Shown here: positions 48,750 through 58,551 of the stretch, piece after piece
Position numbering within the stretch: the stretch's first letter is position 1
Layout of the letters: every line of letters starts with the position of its first letter
The notes under the pieces: generated by a model
Database searches by the model: none
Seen by the model: the letters and a program-made list of their open reading frames with translations, nothing else
Told to the model about the DNA's origin: nothing
Program-made: the position numbers and the translations under genes
Origin: Homalodisca vitripennis
Taxonomy: Eukaryota; Arthropoda; Insecta; Hemiptera; Cicadellidae
Assembly (NCBI RefSeq): GCF_021130785.1
Contig: NC_060207.1
Span: 106,180,001 to 106,244,000, forward strand
DNA: 64,000 bases
Reading direction: 5' to 3'

Positions 48750-49840
48750 AACTGTCCCGGCGGAGTATGAAAACAGACTACGAAAATCAGTGACCTTTAC
48801 GGCTTCCTCTCGCGATTTAAAAGTGAAGCCAATGTCGTACAATTCTGTAAGATGCGTCAAATTAAAGCTCTTAATATTGGCAATCTATTGGTTACATTTT
48901 TAAATATTAAAAAAATTTCGAAATAATTTTGATTATTGTTTACATTTTACATAGCGTTTACAATGACAAGAAAAAAGTAGTAAGCGAGGATTTTTTTTAT
49001 TTTTTGGTCAGACAAAATTTGTCAGCGAGAAAGTTGTGTGAAAATAGATGAATATTTTTTTTGTAATTTATCATTTTTTTATTGGAAGTTTAGTTTAGCC
49101 TGTAGTAGCGTATGAAGTGATGAGTGAACGTTTCTGCCGGAACTGTAGTTGGCGCATTGGCTCACTGATACCGTATTAACTCAATAAATTAGTTTATTGT
49201 GCAATAAAAATACCTTTACGAAAGAACCAAGTTAATTTAACTAATTTATTAGTTTTAAAAATATTGTGGGTTTAATTGTTATTGCAATTATATACTTTAT
49301 CCGTAGCAATAACTGTATTATTTACAACGGTGTTCAACTCACTGTTGTTCACTCGGTGTTTTTTTTAAATACTAGTGTAATATCTCACTATAGTGAGCTA
49401 TGAAAATTACTTTCTGAAAACATTTATTTTAGATGACCTGGAATAAACAACTGAAAGGATTTAACATTTGGAAGATAATAATATTTTATACTTTGCATGT
49501 GAGCATTATGATGCCACGAATAATAAAAAGAATTCATACATGATCTGATTCACCATTACACCGCAACGTAAAACAAATTATTAGCTTTAATGTTAGTGTC
49601 CGTGTATAAATGTAACAACTAACTACAATTAAAAACTTATAGATGCTTAATTCCACTTCAAAATGCCAAAGCCGACTTCCTGGAAGCGGATATTATCCGA
49701 TGAGCGACAGTTTACTGGAACTGAAGTTGTCCTTTTTACTGAAATGTTTCATCGTAGTAAATATGTTTGTATTTTAACTTTTATTTTTATTTGTTGTACG
49801 AAATTTACTAAGCGTTAGCGTTATTAAAAATTTATTACTC
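48750..49840. other. AT-rich intron 2 sequence
   Basis: No feature supported. Confidence 0.45.
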
Positions 49841-49844
49841 TAAG

Positions 49845-50345
49845 AGCTGGAAAGTTTCTTTTCTGGTTGTCTGTCCGCACGATATCTCGAAAACGAACAG
49901 ACGTGATAAGTCTCTTCTTGGCGTAAATATTCATTTTTATATATAAAATATCGAGTTCGATGATGGCGCATGTATGATATTTGTCTGAGCCTTAGCGGAC
50001 ATTTTTACTTTGGCTATATGAATAAACCTTGATGGTAAGGAAAAAATCATAGACTTAAAAAGAAATGTAAACTGAATGGCCTCAATAATGTGACATTTTA
50101 ACATGTTATATTAGGTACGTTCGTTGGAAATCCTTTTTTATATTCTATCAAGTCCTTCAATACTTCTTTTCATCAGTTTCATCGTATATAGACATAATAG
50201 AGCTCGATGATGGTATATTTACCTCTGTTGAATTTGGTGTAGCATTAACAATATAACTGTAATCTTTCAGTGTGATATAGACTTTAAATTTTGCATGTAA
50301 CCTCAGCTAAACCTGTTACACAACGCGTGCTATGGCGTACCTTTC
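49845..50345 (+). repeat. CGATATCTCGA dispersed repeat, copy 7 (longest)
   Basis: Begins GAGCTGGAAAG, then GGTTGTCTGTCCGCACGATA and TCTCGAAAACGAACAG, TCGAGTTCGATGATGGCGCA, a second CGATGATGG block near 50208, and ends CAGCTAAACCTGTTACACAA and CGCGTGCTATGGCG. Ends just before a CAGGGGCGCACC transposon-terminus-like sequence. Confidence 0.6.
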
Positions 50346-50464
50346 AGGGGCGCACCGACGGGGTGGATAACCGGGTCCTGCCCCCCCCCTCTTCTATTTC
50401 TGTCCCCCTTAATCCCAATGATTGAGCACAAAATGTACTCGTTCTGATTTAGAACCATAAGTTA

Positions 50465-50680
50465 CAGAGTACCCATTAAATATTACAGGTTCCAGTTACC
50501 GTTACTGCTATACGAGTCCGATTACTTTGTACCTGTAACGGCGGTGATTTTGCCGTGTAAAATACATGTTTCATGAAAAGTACTTGTAACAGTAACCTGT
50601 CAGGCAGTAACTCGTACAAAGTATCTGTTTGCAATAGTCGCTATGTGAAAAGTTGTTAGTAATGAGTTTGCCGAGCTCTG
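50465..50680. mobile_element. Possible short hAT-like element (MITE)
   Basis: Begins CAGAGTACCC and ends GTTTGCCGAGCTCTG, so both ends read CAGAG inward, a common hAT terminus. The interior has repeated GTTAC/GTAAC and TTTGTAC words typical of hAT ends. I did not find a matching 8-bp target duplication, and the terminal match beyond CAGAG is weak. It ends about 10 bp before the giant inverted repeat. Confidence 0.3.
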
Positions 50681-50691
50681 GACTAGATGGG

Positions 50692-50930
50692 GACGCTGCT
50701 TTAGCACCCCCTGGAATAAGCAACCCCTCGGGCTCTGACATCACGGCAGGGGGGTGCTAATTCAGCGCACGGACACGGACCAGGCACGGAATTAGCACCC
50801 CCTGACTACAAGGGGGTGCTAAATCAGCGCATGAACATGGTCGAGGTCCTGAATTAACACCCCCCTGTTCCAAGGGGGTGCTTATTCAGCGCATGGACAT
50901 GGCTCAGTCACTGAATTAGCACCCCCTAGC
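50692..50930. repeat. Outer hairpin array of the left arm
   Basis: About 3.5 units, each a self-complementary block of the form GAATTAGCACCCCC - short loop - GGGGGTGCTAAATCAGCGC, joined by linkers such as ATGAACATGGTCGAGG. Its GC content is far above the surroundings. It aligns in order with the inverted inner array, including CTGACATCACGG against CTGACGTCATTTTGACGTCA. Confidence 0.85.
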
Positions 50931-50939
50931 ATTCAACCA

Positions 50940-53900
50940 GCAAAAAGGATATTTATCTTTTACATATTCAATTCAATCATAAATATAATAGTTGTTATCT
51001 GGATTTTTGTGACGCTGCCACTTATAAGCTACTATCTACGATTGTTTTGCAATTTCCGATGAACGATTAAATAATATAATAATCAAATATGGCTACTTTC
51101 TCTTAAAAAATACCATAGACTTAATATTACATAATAATGCTCCGACTAACAAGGCTAATAGACCTTAGCACTCCTCCCTCTCATACGCATTGTCATATTT
51201 GTGTAATAATTTTCACTCATGACTTTGCTTTCTTAATTTGTTCTATATATCACATATTAAAATAATAAATTAAATCATATCCTTCATTTATTCTACTTCA
51301 GTTTATTCTTTCAGTTAATATGTTTGTAAATTAAATTTAATTAACGCACTGCTAAATATATCTTTAAAAAAACATAAAATTATCGTCGATTCTGAGTCGA
51401 TTTTTGGAATATTACGGAAGGTAAAATGTAATTATGGTTTTTATACACAATTAGTTTAGTATCTTTGCTGTGTCATTTTTATTGTACAGGTATTGAGTAC
51501 TGGGTGTCCATACCAATGAAAGATCTAGTCTACTCATAGTCTAGTTAAGGGTATTCACTGAGCATTAACAGTTCAAGCTTAACCCAATCGTGAAAACTCA
51601 ATGAAACATGTTTCTACATATAATTAAAACTATGTTATTTGTATATGAATCCATAATTAAAGTATTTATTTCATTTAATAGCTTCACGGAAATGGAATCT
51701 TCTTTTTTTAGTTTAATTAACTCAAATTTAAAAAACAATTACAACAAATAATTTTGTAAACAATTTAGGCTCGTATTTTAGGCAAAATAGTTCACTGTCA
51801 CACAGTATAGAATTTTTCTCTGCGGCGTTTTTGTTTCATATTTAATTTTAATTACATTTCAAAATTAGGTTTTATAGAGTGAAACAGATGAAGTATGAAA
51901 ATTACAGTTTTTGACTTGTCATTTATTACAGAAATAACTTTTCAGTACCTGCCCTGAAATAATTACCCGTAACCATCTGCAGTAAGAAACTAGATTATAA
52001 TTTTTTATCTTATGCACTATTAGGCGTACATTGAATCATCTGCACAATGGAACAGCTACATAGACTTAACACTACACAAAAATCCGTAGAATGGTACTCA
52101 CAAAAATATCTCAAGGTTACGCCCATAAGTATTACTATTGCTTACGTGTAAAATATCCTCTATAGAATCATGCCTAACTATTTTTCATGATTAAAGAAAT
52201 ATATAGAAACATCAAATACATTTCACATGAGGCTACAACTTGAAGATACATTATTAGTTTATGAACTTAACACTGTGATAAAAAAACTTATGGATGAGGC
52301 ATTGGTAGCTAAGAATGAAGTGTATTAATCCGCAAAGGTTTCTTCCTAACTAGTTAATGTAAAAAAATGTTTGGTCGACTTCTGTCCATCTTACTTCTAG
52401 CAGATATATCCCTCTGGTAAAGGATTATACCCTCGATTATATTATTTTTTTCTAACGGTATCGATGGTAATTAGTGTAATATTACGAGAATGAATAATAG
52501 AACTCATATTGGGACTTTCATATTAAATGATATCATCTATTACATGTAAAATATTCTCACATATATGTTTTGTTGCTCCTTTTATGAATAACCCTATTTT
52601 CAAATGTGGATCATAAATCTTTTATTACCTACAGTACTTTAGGAAAGGAGGGATCGTGATTTTTAATTACTTTAGAACATCAGTTCAAAAAATCATGGAA
52701 TGTCGCATTGAAATTAAAATTGGAATATTTTCCAATGACCATAATTTATTTCATCAGTAGTATGCCATTTTTTTAAAGACATGAAGGAGATGTCTATGAC
52801 GTACCAGTTATTCTACAAAAATTCCGTACGAAGGGGCGGGTATCAGCTAGTAAACATTTAAAAACTTGAAACTCGTTATTTTTGCCTTAACATCGTTGCT
52901 CGTTATATATCGGCCGTCTACCAAATATGAAATATACAGAGTGAAATCAACCTGCAAATATCGATTGTAGGACTGTAGGTCCACACATAATTTTGACGAA
53001 GCTGACGAAACCCGTCCGTGAACTACCGACCCTACTTTTCAAACTGATGTGGCCGTATCGAGTGGTTGAGAATATCGATGTTATTCCTATATTAATACAT
53101 AACTTATTATGTATAGTGAATTTGTTTGATGAAATTTCCTAAAAAATATAAGAAGAAATCAAACAATGTTTGAGTGTACAGGTGTGGCATATTATACTCT
53201 CTAGGTAACGGATAATTTTACACGAGTAAAAAGAAAAGATAAAGTAGAACACGGTAATGATGTATGGACAAAAACTGAAAATCATCGCCTTTTTGTATGC
53301 AGTTAAAGAATATTTAACTATTGTGTGTTACATTAGTCAGACGTGCACTTCTAACCCCATGTATCTGGAAGTGTCAAACTTAAGGATGAACATTCTTACA
53401 ATATTGTAAAAAGAAGAGTGAAATCTCAGTGAAGTCTTTAATAAAGCGTCTATAAAAAGGTAAAATTTAAAATTACACTTCAGCTTAGCTGTACTTTTAT
53501 TTTAAGGCTATTTATATCGGAAAGTGTAGAGAATTTTGTTACACTCTAATTTTCAATTCGTTGTAATTTTTATAACTAGTTTTGTAAACTAGGTAGTAAA
53601 CAGATGTATAGAAGCATAAATATTACTTCATTAATAATAAAAAAATACTATACAAATATACATAATATTTCATTTTGTATACAGTAAACTTTCATGTTTT
53701 TTTAAGCATCTACGTTTAACACCGTAATCAATAGCATATCTACAAACTCCGTATAAATTTACAAGCCAAAAGTAGGTCTGAGGTCTTCCATTTAAAAACA
53801 AAATATTAAATAGACATTTAATAACTACAAAGACATTTTTAATTTTTGGTCTAGGTAATCAACATGTATTAGAGTGTTTTTTTTCTGACGTCTCAATCAA

Positions 53901-54425
53901 AAGAAACTTTGTTTAGAAATAATTAATAATATTATGACCACAGTTCAGCAATGTAATGTTAAAATCACTTGATTAGAGCAGCTAAAATCAAAACAGCTGA
54001 TTGTTGCAGCCCACATTCAGTCATATAATAAAGGTGGATATTGTTTGGTAATTGGTTTTAAAAAACAGTAATTGGTAAACAAACTATCTCCCTTATTTCA
54101 CAACCAATTTTTAAAACTTGGTATCGTTAGATTTTTTATTAAATTGTGTAATAATTTAGATCTTTTTTTTAGCATATATCGCTTTTAAGATATTTACGCT
54201 TAAAGATCTTTTAGAAATCACTATTTAGAAAATAAAGCTTGTAAGAAATTTAAATTTTTGATTTTCCTTAAGGTTATAAACGTATATACAAAATTTTAAC
54301 CTAAACAATCCATCAAATATAAATAGTAAAGTAAAAAAGACAAAAACAAAACAAAATTGTGGCTATTAGAGTAATTATTGAGTTTTAGAAAGGTGAATAT
54401 GATTGTTTTTGCCTTTGGTCCATGA
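50940..54425. other. AT-rich interior of the left arm
   Basis: No open frame, RNA box or internal repeat that I can support. The matching part of the right arm is about 60605-64000. Confidence 0.5.
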
Positions 54426-54429
54426 ATAA

Positions 54430-55940
54430 TGTCTGAAAATATTGGTAGAGATTGTGGAACACTCTCTATAATAATTTTATGTACAGAGTGTCCTGTAATT
54501 CTTAGGACAAGTCTATATACCGCAACTGCTCAGGTCATGGCAGACGCATTTCAGAATATGGAAATAGATCTTTGGTGCTTAGTTTCCTATCCGTCAGTCT
54601 GCGTGTTTTTTATAGACAAATTCGCTTTAATATCTTAAAACGAATAAACAAATCCTACCTAATTTGGATAAAATATTTTGGTAATAAGGACAGTTATAAA
54701 AAATATTCATTAATACTTTCGAAATGGCGGCCATTAAATCTGATTAAATTTGAATGTCTTAAAATCCAGCAGGTATACAAGAATAAATCTGATCGTGGAT
54801 TGTATCACAAATCCAATTACTCAAATAATATTTCAAACAAATATGAAAATAAATTAACATCAGCTTTAGAGTATCTTATCCCTATTTTTTATTTTTGTCA
54901 TTTATTATGCAAAACATTTGAAATTCATGTTTCAGGCCTATCTAAGGATAGAATTGAATCATATATTAGATGTTTAACGAATTTATTTAAATATCTGTTG
55001 TTTTAGGACATATTTATTTACGAAAATTTAGTCTAGCGACAATCAGATGTATTTCAAATAAAACCGCTTATCTTTGATTTTGTCATCTATAAAAGCATTA
55101 TTGTCTGAATATTACTGTACGATTTTTCTTGTTGTTTATTATTCTTAATATATAACAGATAACCTAGTTACTTTATTTAGTTTTTTTTTTACATATATTG
55201 TGAATAAATTTAAGCTTTATGATAAATACAACAGTTTATTATTGTTAATTAAGGCGTTTGTTTTTGTCCTTCATTGTTCATAAAGGCGTTCATTGTTGAT
55301 AAATTTTGCAATATCTCTAGTAGTTTTTAATTTATTAGACAAAAAAGTAGCTTGGCAACAGATATTAATGTATTTCCTGTACTTTAAATAAAGGGACTAA
55401 GATGTGAGCACAATTGGCATAAGATAGTCTAGAGCTGCCGTTTACTCGATTTTTGTATTGTGACCTACTCGCTGAGAAACTCAATGTCGACAGTGTTTTG
55501 TTACAGAAAATCTGTGCATATTAAATTTTATATATTTGGTCATTAGATTTGTGATAGAACCCTATCAAATTCATTTTCTTGCAATATTTTAAAATAATTG
55601 CAGATTTTAAGAAGTTAAAAGGTAAAATATTTTAATAGCCACTATTTTGAAAGTATTAAAGATAACATCATAATATATTTTTAGCCGCCATAAAATTTTG
55701 ACCAAGACTTGGTAGGATTAAATATTATTTTCCTTTCAGATTTTCCAAGATATTCCATTTTTAACAACAACAAAAAAACGCACACTAACCGACAGAGGGG
55801 AAATTAAGCAATGTAGATCCATAATACTCAGTATATAAATGTATGTTTTGACCTAAGCAATAACGCTTTTGAAAATACGGTAGTATATTTATTGCTACGC
55901 GTTTTAACATTGTTTTCAACGTTTTTTTTTAATTATATTT
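54430..55940. repeat. Diverged internal foldback of the left arm
   Basis: The + strand segment 54430-55180 recurs in reverse orientation at 55190-55940, centred near 55183. Shared landmarks pair symmetrically: TACTTTCGAAATGGCGGCC (about 54712) with a TACTTTCAAAATAGTGGC form on the minus strand (about 55655-55638), TATCACAAATC (about 54804 and 55556), GTCAGTCTGCGTG with GTCGGTTAGTGTGCG (54597 and about 55794), and GCTCAGGTCA with GCTTAGGTCA. Divergence is much greater than between the two large arms, so this foldback is older. Confidence 0.65.
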
Positions 55941-56457
55941 GAACTAACTGATATGGATATAACTGAATGATATTGATTCTTGTAGATATAAAATAATATT
56001 TAAATTGTTTGTCAAGTGTATTTGAATTATACTATTCAGTTTAAATAGTATAATTCAGTTTATGATGCGTCCTTAAAAAAATAATTGGCTCTTAGCCGTC
56101 GCAAAATTACAACTTCACGGTTCTAAATTTTCCCGCTTTTGATTGGTATTCGAAAAAATGAAATAAATAAATAATTGTTTTTAAAGTGGTTAATAAGTTG
56201 ATATAATCTATGACCATGTATATTTATTACACATGCCGGATTTAAGCAGTATCAGTTCCTCTGCATTGTTCGTACCATGATTTCAAATTAAATTTACTTT
56301 AAAATAAACCTGTATTTGAATGCCTATAACCTAGTTTTTACTTAAGTATATTTGATGCATACTATTTTTACAATTGGTAATGAACTGTTTGTTTTTGAAA
56401 TATTAAGTAAACCACAGCATTGCAGTAAATATACTCATTGCAATATATTTAAATTAT

Positions 56458-56462
<5 letters not shown>

Positions 56463-56500
<38 letters not shown>
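56463..56500. repeat. (AT)n microsatellite, left arm
   Basis: Borders the tRNA-like cluster on its outer side. The right-arm counterpart at 58528-58551 is shorter. Confidence 0.9.
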
Positions 56501-56503
<3 letters not shown>

Positions 56504-56530
56504 CAATAAACATTGAATCACAAAAAGGAC

Positions 56531-56601
56531 TTGCTCCGCCGGGAGTCGAACCCGGATCTCTCACTTGCCGGGTGAATGTGCTACCATTACACCACAGAGC
56601 G
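56531..56601 (-). tRNA. tRNA-like gene, unit 1 of left arm
   Basis: 71 nt, cloverleaf-capable: acceptor CGCTCTG with CGGAGCA (first pair mismatched), D stem GTGT/GCAC, anticodon arm TTCAC-CCGGCAA-GTGAG, T arm CCGGG-TTCGACT-CCCGG. The A box TGGTGTAATGG and B box GGTTCGACTCC both fit the Pol III consensus. The anticodon would be GGC (alanine), unusual in eukaryotic nuclear genomes, and position 33 is C in place of the near-universal U, so a decoding role is doubtful. It lies in a longer repeated unit with flanks that match units 2 and 3. Confidence 0.6.
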
Positions 56602-56686
56602 CTTACTTTTTCGGATTCAATTATTTTGTATTTGGCCGTATCTGTCACATATGCGTTTAAATAAGCAAACTAACATATGGTAAGTA

Positions 56687-56743
56687 GTGGTAGCACATTC
56701 ACCCGGCAAGTGAGAGATCCGGGTTCGACTCCCGGCGGAGCAA
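56687..56743 (+). pseudogene. tRNA-like gene, unit 2 of left arm, 5'-truncated
   Basis: Begins TAGTGGTAGCACATTCACCC, lacking the acceptor 5' strand and most of the A box. The rest, including the B box GGTTCGACTCC and a downstream TTTTT, equals unit 3. It starts right where the inverted unit 1 ends, so it marks the rearrangement junction. Confidence 0.65.
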
Positions 56744-56924
56744 GTACTTTTTGTGATTCAATGTTTATTGAAATTAAATAAGGCTATTGCCATTTATACA
56801 ATTTAATGTAAATAAAAGTCGTTTGACAGGTGTTTGGTCTTCCGACCATATGTTAGTTTGCTTATTTAAACGCATATGTGACAGATACGGCCAAATACAA
56901 AATAATTGAATCCGAAAAAGTAAG

Positions 56925-56995
56925 CGCTCTGTGGTGTAATGGTAGCACATTCACCCGGCAAGTGAGAGATCCGGGTTCGACTCCCGGTGGAGCAA
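56925..56995 (+). tRNA. tRNA-like gene, unit 3 of left arm
   Basis: Same 71-nt sequence as unit 1 in the opposite orientation, with one change (CCCGGTGGAGCA for CCCGGCGGAGCA). Intact A and B boxes; TTTTT terminator starts six bases after the 3' end (AAGTACTTTTTG). Its upstream flank (from CATATGTTAGTTTGCTTATT) pairs with the flank of unit 1, forming a stem of about 180 bp. Confidence 0.6.
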
Positions 56996-57059
56996 GTACT
57001 TTTTGTGATTCAATGTTTATTGAAATTAAATAAGGCTATTGCCATTTCTACAATTTAAC

Positions 57060-57060
<1 letters not shown>

Positions 57061-57107
<47 letters not shown>
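57061..57107. repeat. (AT)n microsatellite, left arm inner side
   Basis: Follows the tRNA-like cluster. The right-arm counterpart (57929-57965) is shorter and interrupted by TT/AA steps. Confidence 0.9.
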
Positions 57108-57110
<3 letters not shown>

Positions 57111-57197
57111 TATTTTATTTTATTGAGAAATAAATCACAATATGGTTAAACGTTTATTATTCTATTCTTTTGGGTAATTATTCATCTCATCAATACG

Positions 57198-57472
57198 GCG
57201 CTGATTTAGCAGCCCCCAGATTCAAGGGGGTGCTAAATCAGCACATGAACACGGTCAAGGCGCTGAATTAGGACCCCCTATTCGAAGGGGGTGCTAAATC
57301 AGCACATGAACACGGTCAAGGCGCTGAATTAGGACCCCCGTATTCGAAGGGGGTGCTTATTCAGGGCCTGGACACGGCCACTGTGCTGATTTAGCACCCC
57401 CTTTCGTGACGTCAAAATGACGTCAGTAGCGAGGGGGTGCTATGTCCGGGGGGTGCTAATTCAGGCGCACCG
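57198..57472. repeat. Inner hairpin array of the left arm
   Basis: Four hairpin units of about 65 bp with stems GCTGATTTAGCACCCCC / GGGGGTGCTAAATCAGC and linkers ATGAACACGGTCAAGG. Contains TGACGTCA twice (57407 and 57418), 11 bp apart. Ends GGTGCTAATTCAGGCGCACC at the point where symmetry with the right arm stops. Confidence 0.9.
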
Positions 57473-57558
57473 TTTGGGCGACCCGCCAGACTTCACAGGG
57501 CGGTGTTGCCTCATTGTGTCAACAGAAGACTATAAATTAACAGTAATATCAATCTAGT
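57473..57558. other. 86-bp unique spacer between the arms
   Basis: Starts TTTGGGCGACCCGCCAGACT and ends AACAGTAATATCAATCTAGT. It is not palindromic and does not look like a sequencing adapter. It may be host DNA between two insertions. Confidence 0.7.
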
Positions 57559-57836
57559 CGGTGCGCCTGAATTAGCACCCCCCCGGACATAGCACCCCCT
57601 CGCTACTGACGTCATTTTGACGTCACGAAAGGGGGTGCTAAATCAGCACAGTGGCCGTGTCCAGGCCCTGAATAAGCACCCCCTTCGAATACGGGGGGTC
57701 CTAATTCAGCGCCTTGACCGTGTTCATGTGCTGATTTAGCACCCCCTTCGAATAGGGGGTCCTAATTCAGCGCCTGACCGTGTTCATGTGCTGATTTAAG
57801 CACCCCCTTGAATCTGGGGGCTGCTAAATCAGCGCC
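57559..57836. repeat. Inner hairpin array of the right arm
   Basis: Reverse complement of the array at 57198-57472 with about three one-base differences, all in homopolymers (six against five G in one loop, GCCTGACC against GCCTTGACC, TTTAAGC against TTTAGC). TGACGTCA sites at 57607 and 57618. Confidence 0.9.
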
Positions 57837-57928
57837 GTATTGATGAGATGGAAATAATTACCCAAAAGAATAGAATAATAAACGTTTAACCATATTGTGA
57901 TTTATTTCTCAATAAAATAAAATATAAT

Positions 57929-57965
57929 TATATATATATTATATATATATATAATATATATATAC
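57929..57965. repeat. (AT)n microsatellite, right arm inner side
   Basis: Counterpart of 57061-57107, with interruptions. Confidence 0.85.
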
Positions 57966-58029
57966 TTTAAATTGTAGAAATGGCAATAGCCTTATTTAAT
58001 TTCAATAAACATTGAATCACAAAAAGTAC

Positions 58030-58100
58030 TTGCTCCACCGGGAGTCGAACCCGGATCTCTCACTTGCCGGGTGAATGTGCTACCATTACACCACAGAGCG
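58030..58100 (-). tRNA. tRNA-like gene, right-arm counterpart of unit 3
   Basis: Reverse-complement copy of 56925-56995, including the unit-3-specific base (CCACCGGG on the + strand). Pol III boxes intact. Confidence 0.6.
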
Positions 58101-58281
58101 CTTACTTTTTCGGATTCAATTATTTTGTATTTGGCCGTATCTGTCACATATGCGTTTAAATAAGCAAACTAACATATGGTCGGAAGACCAAACACCTGTC
58201 AAACGACTTTTATTTACATTAAATTGTATAAATGGCAATAGCCTTATTTAATTTCAATAAACATTGAATCACAAAAAGTAC

Positions 58282-58338
58282 TTGCTCCGCCGGGAGTCGA
58301 ACCCGGATCTCTCACTTGCCGGGTGAATGTGCTACCAC
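58282..58338 (-). pseudogene. tRNA-like gene, right-arm counterpart of truncated unit 2
   Basis: Same truncation point (CTACCACTACTTACCATATG) as unit 2 on the left arm, so the truncation predates the duplication of the arms. Confidence 0.65.
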
Positions 58339-58424
58339 TACTTACCATATGTTAGTTTGCTTATTTAAACGCATATGTGACAGATACGGCCAAATACAAA
58401 ATTAATTGAATCCGAAAAAGTAAG

Positions 58425-58496
58425 CGCTCTGTGGTGTAATGGTAGCACATTCACCCCGGCAAGTGAGAGATCCGGGTTCGACTCCCGGCGGAGCAA
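58425..58496 (+). tRNA. tRNA-like gene, right-arm counterpart of unit 1
   Basis: 72 nt: one extra C in the anticodon loop (TTCACCCCGGCAAGTGAG), giving an eight-base loop. The A and B boxes and downstream T run are intact. The extra base is in a C run and could be a sequencing error. Confidence 0.5.
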
Positions 58497-58527
58497 GTCC
58501 TTTTTGTGATTCAATGTTTATTGAAAT

Positions 58528-58551
58528 TATATATATATATATATATATATT
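58528..58551. repeat. (AT)n microsatellite, right arm
   Basis: Counterpart of 56463-56500, shorter. Confidence 0.85.

Larger units (their letters stand above)
50690..57472 (+). mobile_element. Left arm of giant inverted repeat: element of about 6.8 kb, no transposase seen
   Basis: The segment from at least 51054 to 57472 is found again, reversed and complemented, from 57559 to 64000; base 51054 pairs with base 64000. Both ends of the arm (50692-50930 and 57198-57472) are GC-rich hairpin arrays related to each other as inverted terminal repeats, so the arm has the anatomy of one DNA transposon or foldback element. Between them lie AT-rich DNA (50940-54400), a diverged internal foldback (54430-55940), AT microsatellites and a nested tRNA-like cluster (56501-57060). 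The longest frames (54429-54638, 54572-55006) resemble no known protein and lie inside the diverged internal repeat, so coding is doubtful. It is likely non-autonomous. Confidence 0.8.

Noticed and set aside
56457..56648. 63-codon frame with NGSTFTRQVRDPGSTPGGAS
   Set aside because: It is a translation of the tRNA-like gene and the AT microsatellite, a known type of false protein.
57473..57558. Sequencing-adapter sequence at the palindrome centre
   Set aside because: The spacer does not resemble the SMRTbell adapter pattern (runs of TCTC and TTG repeats) and is not self-complementary. The artefact question remains open on other grounds.
57198..57836. GC hairpin arrays as bacterial terminators, rRNA or contamination
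   Set aside because: They repeat symmetrically in an AT-rich insect-like context as parts of the large inverted repeat; there is no rRNA motif.
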